Shown one piece after another: positions 25,186-33,451 of a stretch of 37,919 nucleotides of DNA (its first letter is position 1; each line of letters begins with the position of its first letter). The notes under the pieces were generated by a model. That model worked only from the letters and a program-made list of their open reading frames with translations. It made no database searches and was not told the DNA's origin. The position numbers and the translations under genes are program-made. Origin of the DNA: Bordetella parapertussis (GTDB lineage: Bacteria; Pseudomonadota; Gammaproteobacteria; Burkholderiales; Burkholderiaceae_D); the NCBI GenBank assembly GCA_945883145.1, contig CAMCXB010000019.1, positions 1-37,919 on the forward strand. Direction: 5' to 3'.

Positions 25186-26028
25186 ATGACAAACGTAAAT
25201 TTAGGCGCTATGCCTGCATCATCAGGAAATAATCGCATGCATAAAGAAGGTACAACACGTCGTATTCTTGTTCCCACATTACGATGGGGCGCTATTCTGG
25301 CCGGAGTAGCAGCGGGACTATCAACACAGCTCTTACTGGCTATGTTGGGATTGGCAAGTGGATTGTCGTTAACACAGTTATCTGAAGGCGTAGCGCCAGG
25401 GTCGGGTACTTTACTCTGGTCTATTTTGAGCTTACTCGTAGCAGCCGTTGTCGGATCTTATGTGGCAGGTCGCGTCTCAGGTTTAAGTCGTAAAACAGAT
25501 GGGATATTGCATGGCGTAGTGACATGGTCAGTCAGTACACTACTCTTCGTATTAATGGCGACCTCACTAGGTGGCACACTCATATCTGGTATTTTTTATG
25601 ACATAGGTCAGGGCTCGGCAGCTTCTAATCAAGCAGCTTCATCAATAGGTTTTGTCGGCATGCTCAATCGACAAATTGGTTCTAATCTCAGTCCGCAAGA
25701 TTTTCGTGTCTTACAAGATGACATACTCACCGGTAAGCGCGATACAGCAATTAGCTTTCTCACTACACGCTCAGGATTAAGAACAGATAAAGCTGCAGCT
25801 ATTGTGGATCAAGCACTGATCTTATCTGGTCAATCCTTATTGGCATCAACTGAAGCGCGTATAAATGCAGAGCAATCGATTAAGGCTGCGAGTTTAGTGG
25901 CGTGGTCAGTATTTTTAGCGACTGCCTTATCTCTGATTGCGAGTATTTTTGGTGGACTATTTGGCGCGACCACAGCAACTAGAGTCACTTGGGAAGATAA
26001 CAGTGCCATCGTTAAACCTGCATTTTAA
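25186..26028 (+). CDS. Hypothetical four-helix inner-membrane protein
   Basis: 280 residues with about four membrane segments: W-G-A-I-L-A-G-V-A-A-G onward near 30-55, L-L-W-S-I-L-S-L-L-V-A-A-V-V-G near 75-95, a stretch near 110-135, and one near 235-260. Between the third and fourth lies a ~90-residue soluble loop with charged residues. The pattern W-G-A-I-x-A-G-V plus G-x-V-A-G-R-x-S-G and G-x-L-H-G-x-V-T-W resembles a widespread family of unknown function sometimes labelled PhnA-like or YrzE-like; I state that from memory and with caution. ATG 25186 has AGGAG eight bases upstream, preferred to ATG 25162. It lies 570 bases from the convergent yqj-like cluster. Function unknown. Confidence 0.75.
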   Translation: MTNVNLGAMPASSGNNRMHKEGTTRRILVPTLRWGAILAGVAAGLSTQLLLAMLGLASGLSLTQLSEGVAPGSGTLLWSILSLLVAAVVGSYVAGRVSGLSRKTDGILHGVVTWSVSTLLFVLMATSLGGTLISGIFYDIGQGSAASNQAASSIGFVGMLNRQIGSNLSPQDFRVLQDDILTGKRDTAISFLTTRSGLRTDKAAAIVDQALILSGQSLLASTEARINAEQSIKAASLVAWSVFLATALSLIASIFGGLFGATTATRVTWEDNSAIVKPAF

Positions 26029-26114
26029 TGGTGGGTTGAAGCTATACAGGGTAGTGTAATAAGCAAACAGAAAATAGCAAACAGTGCCGCTTAATTATTC
26101 TTACTACAAAAAAT

Positions 26115-26146
26115 AAGCTGCCATGGTGATTCTGTGGCGGCTTTAA
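26115..26146 (+). terminator. Probable terminator after the membrane protein
   Basis: AAGCTGCCA (26115-26123) pairs with TGGCGGCTT (26135-26143) with one G-T wobble; the following T-run is short and interrupted. Confidence 0.45.
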
Positions 26147-26250
26147 ATTTTAGATTCTAGTGTGGTGTACTTAGCCTTTAGTAACAAAAGCGATTAAGAA
26201 AATAGTTTATTCAGATAAGGTAATGATGTTTAGTCATCAATTTCTCATCT

Positions 26251-26583
26251 ATGCTATGTACTTACTTCATCTTAGCTACACTTTTTTTGATTGAATTGGT
26301 GAGTGTGATCGTGCCATTTTTGGGTGATGGTGAAGATAGAATAATCACTAAGAGCTACGTGATAAAAAATAAAAAATTATTGGCTAATGCTGTCTATATA
26401 TTTGAAAAAAGATCATTACCCTTGTGTTCAAGACGGTATCAAAAAATCAGCAACACCACCTGCACCGCAAAGCTGTGTGAAGATTCTAGTCATGGTGAGA
26501 TAAATTTTTATGCATTTCAAGCAAGTGAACAAGAATTAAGAGATTTTTGTGTGGCAGATTTTCAGTTCGGCAGAACTTCTTAA
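26251..26583 (+). CDS. Orphan small secreted or membrane-anchored protein, hypothetical
   Basis: An unrecognised 110-residue frame. Residues ~3-24 are strongly hydrophobic (F-I-L-A-T-L-F-L-I-E-L-V-S-V-I-V), followed by a charged region with five cysteines in total (residues 3, 58, 71, 75 and 98 approximately), so it could be a periplasmic protein held by an uncleaved signal anchor with disulfides. No good Shine-Dalgarno is visible before ATG 26251. It fills the gap between two convergent genes and ends only 12 bases from the yqjK-like gene end. It could also be a chance open frame; codon composition is not decisive by eye. Confidence 0.4.
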   Translation: MLCTYFILATLFLIELVSVIVPFLGDGEDRIITKSYVIKNKKLLANAVYIFEKRSLPLCSRRYQKISNTTCTAKLCEDSSHGEINFYAFQASEQELRDFCVADFQFGRTS

Positions 26584-26595
26584 ATTTTAGCTAGC

Positions 26596-27009
26596 TTATG
26601 ATTTAAAAAGCCTTTGGCTAATCAGCCGACCTAGCCATCGTGTTAGATGCTGGTGATCTGGATTCTTTAGAATGTGTGTACCGATACGAAAGGCGCGATA
26701 CAAGCCATTCTTCAATTTAATGAAGGTATCAGTGTAGTTAATGCGTGAGTTTCTTTTAGCTGATCCAGATCTAGTTTTCTTAACCACATAAACTAGGCAG
26801 CCAGTTGCTGCTAGCAAGAGTAATGAATGGTCTTCTATGAATTTCAAGGTCTTACTTTTTGGGAAATTCGGTATGCCTAAGCAATGTCGAATATCTTGCG
26901 AGCCATGATCATTCTCACTATCTCCAGTCAGCATATTTTTATAAGTCGCACGACTTAAGCTTATCTTTTTCAAAATAGCTAAACGATTTTGTTCTAGTGA
27001 ATCATTCAT
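26596..27009 (-). CDS. YqjK-like small membrane protein (hypothetical)
   Basis: 137 residues: a basic, helical N-terminus (Q-N-R-L-A-I-L-K-K-I-S-L-S-R), one hydrophobic segment near residues 62-77 (L-L-L-L-A-A-T-G-C-L-V-Y-V-V), and a basic C-terminal tail. Sequence alone does not identify it. Position does suggest a role: it is third after a DUF883 (YqjD-type) gene and a YqjE-type gene, the slot held by yqjK in the enterobacterial yqjCDE-K order, and it shares the layout of basic coil, single membrane helix and basic tail. Its ATG overlaps the yqjE-like stop by four bases (ATGA), so the pair is translationally coupled. Longer than E. coli YqjK (~99). Confidence 0.65.
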   Translation of the reverse strand: MNDSLEQNRLAILKKISLSRATYKNMLTGDSENDHGSQDIRHCLGIPNFPKSKTLKFIEDHSLLLLAATGCLVYVVKKTRSGSAKRNSRINYTDTFIKLKNGLYRAFRIGTHILKNPDHQHLTRWLGRLISQRLFKS

Positions 27010-27374
27010 AATGCTTGCCTTAAGATGATTGCATCTTCTTTAATTTCTTGACTTAAAGAGCTTAAAGCAATTAATTTCGCTGCATGGCTACGTGCAAAAT
27101 TGATGCTGGTCACAGCACCTAAGGTATACAGCGCAACAACACTCCAAGCAGCGAGTGTGCGATGGGGTGTGTCCCAAAAGCTAGTCAACATCGCCACCCC
27201 AAAAAACAATAACATAAGAAATAAAAAAAGTGTAGCAGCAGAATACGAAAGAGCCTGCATTATTAATTCGCGTCCTTGCAGCTGCAATTCAATACGCGCT
27301 AGTGATAAATAATCACTGAGCCTGTCCATCACCATGAATGAAATCTGTTTCGATTTATGTAGAGACGACAGCAT
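27006..27374 (-). CDS. yqjE: YqjE-type membrane protein (phage holin 3_6/DUF1469 family)
   Basis: 122 residues with a basic amphipathic start, then two hydrophobic helices near 44-66 (A-A-T-L-F-L-F-L-M-L-L-F-F-G-V-A) and 75-95, and a short C-terminal helical tail. The R-I-E-L-Q-L-Q-G-R-E-L segment just before the first helix is typical of the family. Despite the family name these are chromosomal envelope proteins, not lysis holins. ATG 27374 has AGGA about 9 bases upstream and is preferred to TTG 27380. It lies between the DUF883 gene and the coupled yqjK-like gene. Function is undefined; association with stress or stationary phase is known for the E. coli operon. Confidence 0.8.
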   Translation of the reverse strand: MLSSLHKSKQISFMVMDRLSDYLSLARIELQLQGRELIMQALSYSAATLFLFLMLLFFGVAMLTSFWDTPHRTLAAWSVVALYTLGAVTSINFARSHAAKLIALSSLSQEIKEDAIILRQAL

Positions 27375-27410
27375 AGGCAAGTTTCCTAGTGAATGGTGAA
27401 TGCAGTGAGT

Positions 27411-27776
27411 TTAGCCTCTGCGCAGTAAGGCACCTAGTGCTAGCCCAACCACTGCAGCGAGTAAAACTGACTGCATGGGACGTTTTTGTACATAGTCCGA
27501 AGCTTGTTCAACGCCTTCATGAACTTGTTGGCTAGTGTCACTTGCAAATTCTTTCATTGCTGATTTTGCGCTATTGAAGCGTGAAATAATTTTTTCACGT
27601 GCTTCTCTGCCTTCTTTTTCAGAGATGGATGATGTACGCGTCATCAAGGCATCTAAATCACTTTTTAAATTTGATAACTCATCGCGCAAACGGAATCCTC
27701 CTTTTTGATGCTTATGCTGTTCATACTCAGCACTACCATTGTTAGTATCGGAAATACTTGCTTGCGTTTGTCCCAT
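27411..27776 (-). CDS. yqjD: DUF883 protein (ElaB/YqjD/YgaM family), ribosome-associated membrane anchor
   Basis: 121 residues: a polar N-terminus, an amphipathic coil (~30-90), then a glycine-containing C-terminal membrane helix (V-L-L-A-A-V-V-G-L-A-L-G-A-L-L) ending R-R-G. That layout is diagnostic of DUF883. In E. coli YqjD, ElaB and YgaM are C-tail-anchored in the inner membrane, bind ribosomes through the N-terminus and are made in stationary phase. The Q-K-R-P-M-Q-S segment before the helix matches the usual x-R-P-x-x-S. GAGGAG ahead of the ATG is a strong ribosome site. First gene of the minus-strand three-gene cluster. Which of the three paralogues it equals is inferred from neighbours. 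Confidence 0.87.
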   Translation of the reverse strand: MGQTQASISDTNNGSAEYEQHKHQKGGFRLRDELSNLKSDLDALMTRTSSISEKEGREAREKIISRFNSAKSAMKEFASDTSQQVHEGVEQASDYVQKRPMQSVLLAAVVGLALGALLRRG

Positions 27777-28058
27777 TTCTATCTCCTCGGTGTGTGATCG
27801 TTAATCATGATGCTTCTAGCTGATTGGACATTGTCATGCATCGATGATTCATCTTCTACATAGGTTGATGCTTGCGATTAGCCAAGCTTTGTGGAAATGA
27901 GCGATGTACTACAAGATGACATGGTGCGCAGTGTGCAAGGCAAAGCGAGAAGAGAAAAGGGAAGTGGCAGAGCGAGTCGTGCGTGCTAACATTGAACGTT
28001 GAAAAATATTTGCTTATTAAGTCATTATATAAATGCTATTTTAAAAGGGGAGACCAAA

Positions 28059-29273
28059 TTGAAGACGAAAATAAAAATCCTGTCATTAGCGGTAGCAGCA
28101 GCTTTTTATGCAGGTCACACTGCAACTGTGCAGGCACAGATCAGCAATGACACTGTAAAAATTGGATTTATTACCGATATGTCGGGTGTGTATGCTGATG
28201 TGGACGGACCTGCCGGTGCTGAAGCGATCAAAATGGCAATTACTGATTTTGGTGGCACGCTCAATGGTAAAAAAATTGAATTTATATCAGCTGACCATCA
28301 AAACAAAGCAGATATCGCCTCGAGCAAAGCGCGTGAGTGGTTTGATCAACAAGGCGTGGATATGATTATTGGTGGATCTAACTCTGCAACTAACTTAGCG
28401 ATGGCGAAGGTTGCTGCAGAAAAGAAAAAACCATTTATTTCAGTTGGTGCTGCAACAGCTAGATTAACGAATGAAGAATGTACGCCTTACACCATTCACT
28501 ATGCGTATGACACTGTCGCGCTAGCACGTGGAACAAGTGGTGCGTTGGTTAAGCAAGGCAGTAAAGACTGGTTCTTTTTGACTGCTGACTATGTGTTCGG
28601 TATGTCGCTAGAAAAAGATGCATCTGATGTCGTGAAAGCCAATGGTGGACGCGTAATGGGTTCGGTCAGACATCCACTAGCAGCTTCTGATTTTTCTTCA
28701 TTCTTATTGCAAGCGCAAAACTCTAAAGCACAAGTATTAGGTTTGGCGAATGCGGGTGGTGATACTGTGAATTCAATCAAGGCAGCAAGTGAATTTGGTA
28801 TCAATAAAAAAATGAAGTTAGCGGGCATGCTCATGTTTGTGAATGATGTACATGCACTCACACTCGAGTTAACTCAAGGTATGTATTTGACTGATGGTTG
28901 GTATTGGGATGCAAATGCAGAGACTCGCGCTTGGTCTAAGAAATTTATGGCTAAAGCGAAGAAAGCGCCTTCCATGCTGCATGCAGGTGATTATTCAGCT
29001 GCCACGTTTTATCTCAATGCAGTAAAGGCAAGCGGAACCGATGATGGCGATAAAGTCATGGCTAAAATGAAAGCCACCAAGGTGAACGATTTTTTTGCTA
29101 AAAATGGTGTAGTTAGACCTGATGGTCGCATGGTGCACGACATGTATCTCATGCAAGTGAAGACGCCTGCTGAATCTAAATATGAATGGGATTACTATAA
29201 ATTAGTACAGACTATTCCTGGTGATCAAGCTTACATGACCAAAGCAGAAACAAAATGTGAGCTGTGGAAATAA
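28059..29273 (+). CDS. Periplasmic branched-chain amino acid-type ABC substrate-binding protein
   Basis: A 404-residue type I periplasmic binding protein (Peripla_BP_6, LivK-like). Residues 1-26 are a signal peptide ending A-T-V-Q-A before Q-I-S-N-D. The mature start V-K-I-G-F-I-T-D-M-S-G-V-Y is the canonical first strand and ligand loop; D-M-I-I-G-G-S-N-S and F-L-T-A-D-Y are further landmarks. A late cysteine pairs with another in relatives. Ligand could be an amino acid, amide or small organic acid. TTG 28059 is the start, because GGGGAG lies six bases before it (28047-28052). No permease or ATPase genes adjoin it, so it is an orphan receptor that must share a transporter. Own terminator follows. 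Confidence 0.9.
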   Translation: MKTKIKILSLAVAAAFYAGHTATVQAQISNDTVKIGFITDMSGVYADVDGPAGAEAIKMAITDFGGTLNGKKIEFISADHQNKADIASSKAREWFDQQGVDMIIGGSNSATNLAMAKVAAEKKKPFISVGAATARLTNEECTPYTIHYAYDTVALARGTSGALVKQGSKDWFFLTADYVFGMSLEKDASDVVKANGGRVMGSVRHPLAASDFSSFLLQAQNSKAQVLGLANAGGDTVNSIKAASEFGINKKMKLAGMLMFVNDVHALTLELTQGMYLTDGWYWDANAETRAWSKKFMAKAKKAPSMLHAGDYSAATFYLNAVKASGTDDGDKVMAKMKATKVNDFFAKNGVVRPDGRMVHDMYLMQVKTPAESKYEWDYYKLVQTIPGDQAYMTKAETKCELWK

Positions 29274-29321
29274 AAAAGTAGTCACTTTTGCTGCTGCTGA
29301 ATTAAGCACCATCAATAGCTT

Positions 29322-29360
29322 AAAAACCCCCAACTTACCCAAGCTGGGGGTTTTTATTAG
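29322..29360 (+). terminator. Terminator after the substrate-binding protein
   Basis: A 15-bp stem with one mismatch: AAAAACCCCCA plus CTT (29322-29336), ACCC loop, then AAG plus TGGGGGTTTTT (29341-29355) and further T. Confidence 0.9.
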
Positions 29361-29542
29361 CCTATGGAAACTACTTTCTCGTTACTTTTATAATTATTTA
29401 GTTACCTTATAGAAATAAAGTAAAAAAAATCCCTAGAGACATTTCGCGTTCAAATCTTTTTTCTCTTTTATTTACGCCATTTTTCAGCATAAATTTCTTA
29501 CAGAATTCATTGCTAACGATTATTTTGTTTCTCTGTGGCAAG

Positions 29543-29570
29543 TTGATATTTGCTGGCAATCTTTCATAAT
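29543..29570 (+). promoter_or_regulatory. Promoter of the GGDEF-EAL gene
   Basis: TTGATA (29543-29548), 16-base spacer and CATAAT (29565-29570), 65 bases before the chosen start. The remainder of the 29361-29542 interval is AT-rich and shows no gene or hairpin that I can support. Confidence 0.5.
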
Positions 29571-29635
29571 AGCAACCTCTAAAACCGATAAAAGAAAATC
29601 TGTTCGGAAACTTGTTTCTAGCAGGTACTTATCCT

Positions 29636-32314
29636 ATGAAAGATACACAAGATACCGCGCTGTTAAAACACCTACATGAAGACAGGATGATGATGATCGT
29701 CTGGATTTTCGTGTGCGTGCTCATCGTTTCTGCATTATTTGGCCTGACTTTTATAAAAATTAATGCTGACAAAAATCAGCTGTTAATTTCAGCAGAAAAG
29801 GAAACCCTATCTGAAACTGTTGAATACATGGAGCATGTTAGGCAAATAGTAGGTCAGATTGATCAGCTCTCTCGCGTTATTAAATATCAATGGGAAAGAA
29901 AAGCAGATGTGCTGGATTTAGAAGAGCAGTATAAAAAAGGCATTTATCAAACGATAATTTTCCCAGTGGTGATTAACGCCGAAGGTGCAGTTGTAGCAGG
30001 AAATCGGGTTTTGAAAAAAGGCCACTACATGGGTGATTTAGATTTTTTCATCGCAGCAAAAAATAGTAATTCCAATGACCTTTTAATTTTTACCGGAATG
30101 GGACGAGGTTTACTAAAAGGTCGACCTGTGATTCGCTTTGTAAGGCGAATTGTGAATGCGAAAGGTGAGTTTGATGGCGTAGTGTTGATCGCGATTGAAG
30201 CCTCTGTACTGGGAACTTTTCGTGATGCATCTCTCATTAGTGAGGTTGATTTTATTTCAGTGCGTTTAGATAATGGATCTGTTTTAGCAAGTAAAAACGG
30301 GAAAGATAATTTAATAAAAGACTTTTATCACCTTGCTCCGAGTTTCTCTGAACCTAAAGGGGTCATCTTAGAAAGTGGTGATAAATTTATTGATTATCAA
30401 GACCGCATCATCGCTTGGGAAAAAATTCCCGAATATTCATTAATCACGATTATTGCAATTGGCAAGAAAAATGCATTGAAAAAATATGAGGATGTTGAGA
30501 AAACTTATATTGTGATTGCATCAATTGCAGGCTTTTTAGTCATTCTTTTTATTGTAGTAGCCTGGGTAAATCATAATCGCAGTGTTAAACGTCTTCGTAA
30601 TGAAGCTAAAGTTCGTGAGACATTTAGACTTGCTGTTGATAGTGCACGCGAAGCTTTTTTTATGGTGCAGCCTAATTTTGATGAGCATGGTGAATTAACT
30701 TGTTTGATCATTCAAGACTGTAATGAGCGTGCAGCTGAAATTCTAGGTATTTCACACACTCTACTCATAGGCGCAAATTTCAATGATATTTATCCAGCAA
30801 ATGTCGCTAAAAAATTACGACTCTTTTTTGACCGAGCACTAAAAGAAGGATTTGCTGAAGAAGAATTTCAAGTCTTGCCAGGTAAAGTGCATGCGTCTGG
30901 CTGGTTTTTAAGAAGAGCAGTGAGCTCTGGTAAAGATATTGCTGTTACATTGCGTGATATTTCAGAGTCTAAGCAACAAGCTCAAATGCTGGAAAATATG
31001 GCACGTACCGATGCTTTAACTGGATTGCCAAATCGGTACTGGTTAAATGATTATCTGCCTTCTGCTATTCAGCGCTCAAAATTAGTTCAAAAACGCCTAG
31101 CGTTGTTTTACTTAGATTTAGATAATTTTAAAGATATTAATGATTCCTTAGGTCATAAAGCAGGTGACGAAATTTTATGTTCTGTCGCAGGTGCTTTGCG
31201 TTCAGTTTTGGATAAAAATGATCAAGTGGCTCGATTAGGCGGTGATGAATTCATTCTCATCGTAGAGCATCTTGAAAGCGAGCAGCAAGCTGAGGACTAT
31301 GCAATAAAAATTGGACATGCAATTCGACATGTAAAAACCAATCTACCCAAAAAAATATTTACGCTGGATGTATCAATCGGGATTGCGATTTATCCTAACC
31401 ATGCGCAGGAGATGGATAGCTTAGTGCAATCTGCTGATATTGCCATGTATGTCGCTAAGTCAGAAAAGAAAGGTACTTTTAGAATTTACAAAGAATTATT
31501 TGGTCAAAATATTCGTGAGCGTGTGAATGCTGAGTATGAATTGCGACAAGCGATAGAACATGATCAGTTAGTCGTGTTTTATCAACCGCGTGCTGATACT
31601 GTTACAGGAAAATTCTGCGGCATGGAAGCTTTAGTGCGTTGGCAGCATCCAGAGCGCGGATTAGTGTCGCCTAATTTATTTATTCCTGTTGCTGAGCAAT
31701 CGGGATTAATCATCCAGTTGGGTGAAATCGTCATAGAAAAAACCTGTGAGCAAATCGCACAGTGGCGAGAAGATGGATTGAATACGCAGTCAGTTTCAGT
31801 GAATGTTTCTGCACTTCAGTTAAAAGATAAAAATCTACGGTATTTTCTCGTGGATTGTATGCAGCGTCATGGACTCACGCCTTGTATGCTTTCTATAGAA
31901 TTAACTGAATCGACCATGTTGGATGAAGAAGGTGTTGCTTCTAGCGAGTTAAAGCGTTTACGTGAATTAGGTTTCCATTTATTGATCGATGATTTTGGTA
32001 CCGGTCAGTCATCCTTATCCAAACTACAAAGCTTAGAAATTGATTTAATCAAAATTGACCAATCCTTTGTGGTCAACCTTGGAGAAGATGTACAAAGCAA
32101 GGCGCTATGCAGCGCAGTTGTCTCAATTGGTCGTGCACTTAATATCAAAGTCGTGGCGGAAGGCGTGGAGACACCAGAGCAGCTGCGTATTTTGCGTCAG
32201 CTTGGCTGTGATGAAGTGCAGGGTTATTTGATTTCTAAGCCGGTTCCAGCCAATCAAATTCCACAACTCATACACAGAGCTAGCTTCTTTGAACCTACAG
32301 CATTAACAGCCTGA
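29636..32314 (+). CDS. Membrane c-di-GMP sensor protein: Cache, PAS, GGDEF, EAL
   Basis: 892 residues. Two membrane helices (~18-40 and ~290-311) bracket a periplasmic Cache-like sensor. Then come a PAS domain (~325-450), a GGDEF domain with an intact G-G-D-E-F (535-539), and an EAL domain with E-A-L (664-666), I-E-L-T-E-S, D-D-F-G-T-G (785-790), L-I-K-I-D, A-E-G-V-E-T and Q-G-Y. Both the cyclase and phosphodiesterase active sites therefore look complete. The cyclase inhibitory I-site (RxxD five residues before GGDEF) reads D-K-N-D, so the key arginine is missing. ATG 29636 is preferred to TTG 29612; its ribosome site is weak. Net direction of activity cannot be told from sequence. It stands alone. 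Confidence 0.93.
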   Translation: MKDTQDTALLKHLHEDRMMMIVWIFVCVLIVSALFGLTFIKINADKNQLLISAEKETLSETVEYMEHVRQIVGQIDQLSRVIKYQWERKADVLDLEEQYKKGIYQTIIFPVVINAEGAVVAGNRVLKKGHYMGDLDFFIAAKNSNSNDLLIFTGMGRGLLKGRPVIRFVRRIVNAKGEFDGVVLIAIEASVLGTFRDASLISEVDFISVRLDNGSVLASKNGKDNLIKDFYHLAPSFSEPKGVILESGDKFIDYQDRIIAWEKIPEYSLITIIAIGKKNALKKYEDVEKTYIVIASIAGFLVILFIVVAWVNHNRSVKRLRNEAKVRETFRLAVDSAREAFFMVQPNFDEHGELTCLIIQDCNERAAEILGISHTLLIGANFNDIYPANVAKKLRLFFDRALKEGFAEEEFQVLPGKVHASGWFLRRAVSSGKDIAVTLRDISESKQQAQMLENMARTDALTGLPNRYWLNDYLPSAIQRSKLVQKRLALFYLDLDNFKDINDSLGHKAGDEILCSVAGALRSVLDKNDQVARLGGDEFILIVEHLESEQQAEDYAIKIGHAIRHVKTNLPKKIFTLDVSIGIAIYPNHAQEMDSLVQSADIAMYVAKSEKKGTFRIYKELFGQNIRERVNAEYELRQAIEHDQLVVFYQPRADTVTGKFCGMEALVRWQHPERGLVSPNLFIPVAEQSGLIIQLGEIVIEKTCEQIAQWREDGLNTQSVSVNVSALQLKDKNLRYFLVDCMQRHGLTPCMLSIELTESTMLDEEGVASSELKRLRELGFHLLIDDFGTGQSSLSKLQSLEIDLIKIDQSFVVNLGEDVQSKALCSAVVSIGRALNIKVVAEGVETPEQLRILRQLGCDEVQGYLISKPVPANQIPQLIHRASFFEPTALTA

Positions 32315-32416
32315 CGAAACGGATAGTTTGCTAGTTGTTGTAACTAGCCCCAGAGAGGGGATGTGCTTTGTTTAGTTGAGGAGCTATTGAGGTAGCCTAC
32401 TAGACAGGCTGTAAGG

Positions 32417-32493
32417 TGGGGTGACCGATGGGGTTCGAACCCACGACAACAGGAATCACAATCCTGGACTCTACCAACTGAGCTACGGCCACC
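32417..32493 (-). tRNA. tRNA-His (GTG)
   Basis: Complete cloverleaf on the minus strand with encoded CCA (32419-32417). The anticodon GTG is at 32459-32457. A G at 32493 directly precedes the acceptor stem and faces the discriminator C at 32420: the extra G-1 that marks histidine tRNA. Confidence 0.96.
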
Positions 32494-32537
32494 ACTGAGG
32501 AGATTTTTTATCTTGGTCGAAACCAAAATAATCCGAG

Positions 32538-32567
32538 ATTATACAAAAGTTCGAGAGCTAGTGGCAA
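32538..32567 (-). promoter_or_regulatory. Promoter of tRNA-His
   Basis: On the minus strand TTGCCA (32567-32562), an 18-base spacer, then consensus TATAAT (32543-32538), about 45 bases before the tRNA. Confidence 0.65.
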
Positions 32568-32598
32568 ATTGCTTTGCTTTGTGCCGGAATGCTTGATT

Positions 32599-33444
32599 TC
32601 AGGCGGGTGCGAGGCTCACTTCATGTACCTCTGGAGTCAAACCTAACAAGGCTTTATATGCCGTGCTGAGTGAAGAATGACTGCCGGTTGTAAAAGCGAT
32701 CAATGGCTTAATGTCATCCGTAGTCGCTTGCACAAGATGCGATTGTTCTAGCAATCTTTGTAAGTGTCTTGCAACCGCAGCGCCGGTATCAATAATGCTC
32801 ACTTCTTTATGCAAACTCTTTATGACTGTTTCAATCTGTTCCAACACAAACGGGTAATGCGTGCATCCTAAAACCAGAGTGTCAGCACCTTGTGTGATTA
32901 AGGGTTCTACATAACGACGCACTAAACTCACAGTTTGAATCGAACTCAATTCACCTTTTTCAATTTGATCTGCTAAGCCTAAACACGCTTGTTGAAGAAA
33001 ACGCACATGCCCTGATGCAGCATGCTGTTCATGTAGAGCTTGAAACTTATCACTCGCTAGTGTACGTTTAGTTGCTAGTACACCGACGATATTGGATTTT
33101 GTTTGCGCTGCTGCCGGTTTTAAGCCGGGCTCCACACCAACCACTGTTAATGCAGGATATTTTTCACGTAAGGCAGCTATCGCAGCGGCAGTTGCGGTAT
33201 TACAAGCCACTACAAGTGCTTTGCAGTGTTGTTGTAATAAAAAATCTGCGATCAATAAGGCACGTTCAACAATAACGGCTTCTGGTTTTTCACCGTAGGG
33301 CGCAAAACCAGAATCCGCAAAGTAGAGTAAGGATTCATGTGGTAACAGCGCATGAATATGTCGCAGTATGGATAAGCCACCTACACCCGAATCAAAAATA
33401 CCAATCGGTGAGCTTGCATCATATTCAGATTGCGCCAGATGCAT
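32599..33444 (-). CDS. murI: Glutamate racemase
   Basis: Makes D-glutamate for peptidoglycan by a cofactor-free two-base mechanism. The 281-residue protein has both catalytic cysteines: Cys81 in A-C-N-T-A-T and Cys194 in G-C-T-H-Y-P. The N-terminal D-S-G-V-G-G-L and Y-F-A-D-S-G-F-A-P-Y-G segments bind substrate. ATG 33444 lies only seven bases after the fumarase stop, so it is very likely cotranscribed with it. No strong ribosome site is seen, consistent with coupling. Downstream and in the same orientation is tRNA-His with its own promoter. Confidence 0.95.
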   Translation of the reverse strand: MHLAQSEYDASSPIGIFDSGVGGLSILRHIHALLPHESLLYFADSGFAPYGEKPEAVIVERALLIADFLLQQHCKALVVACNTATAAAIAALREKYPALTVVGVEPGLKPAAAQTKSNIVGVLATKRTLASDKFQALHEQHAASGHVRFLQQACLGLADQIEKGELSSIQTVSLVRRYVEPLITQGADTLVLGCTHYPFVLEQIETVIKSLHKEVSIIDTGAAVARHLQRLLEQSHLVQATTDDIKPLIAFTTGSHSSLSTAYKALLGLTPEVHEVSLAPA

Positions 33445-33451
33445 GACAGTC

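Noticed and set aside
32330..32348. GCTAGTT-GTTGT-AACTAGC hairpin after the GGDEF-EAL gene
   Set aside because: A real dyad, but without a T-run on either strand, so not called a terminator.
32344..32526. Minus-strand 60-residue frame over tRNA-His
   Set aside because: Contains the whole tRNA; its translated motif is the usual artefact of tRNA sequence.
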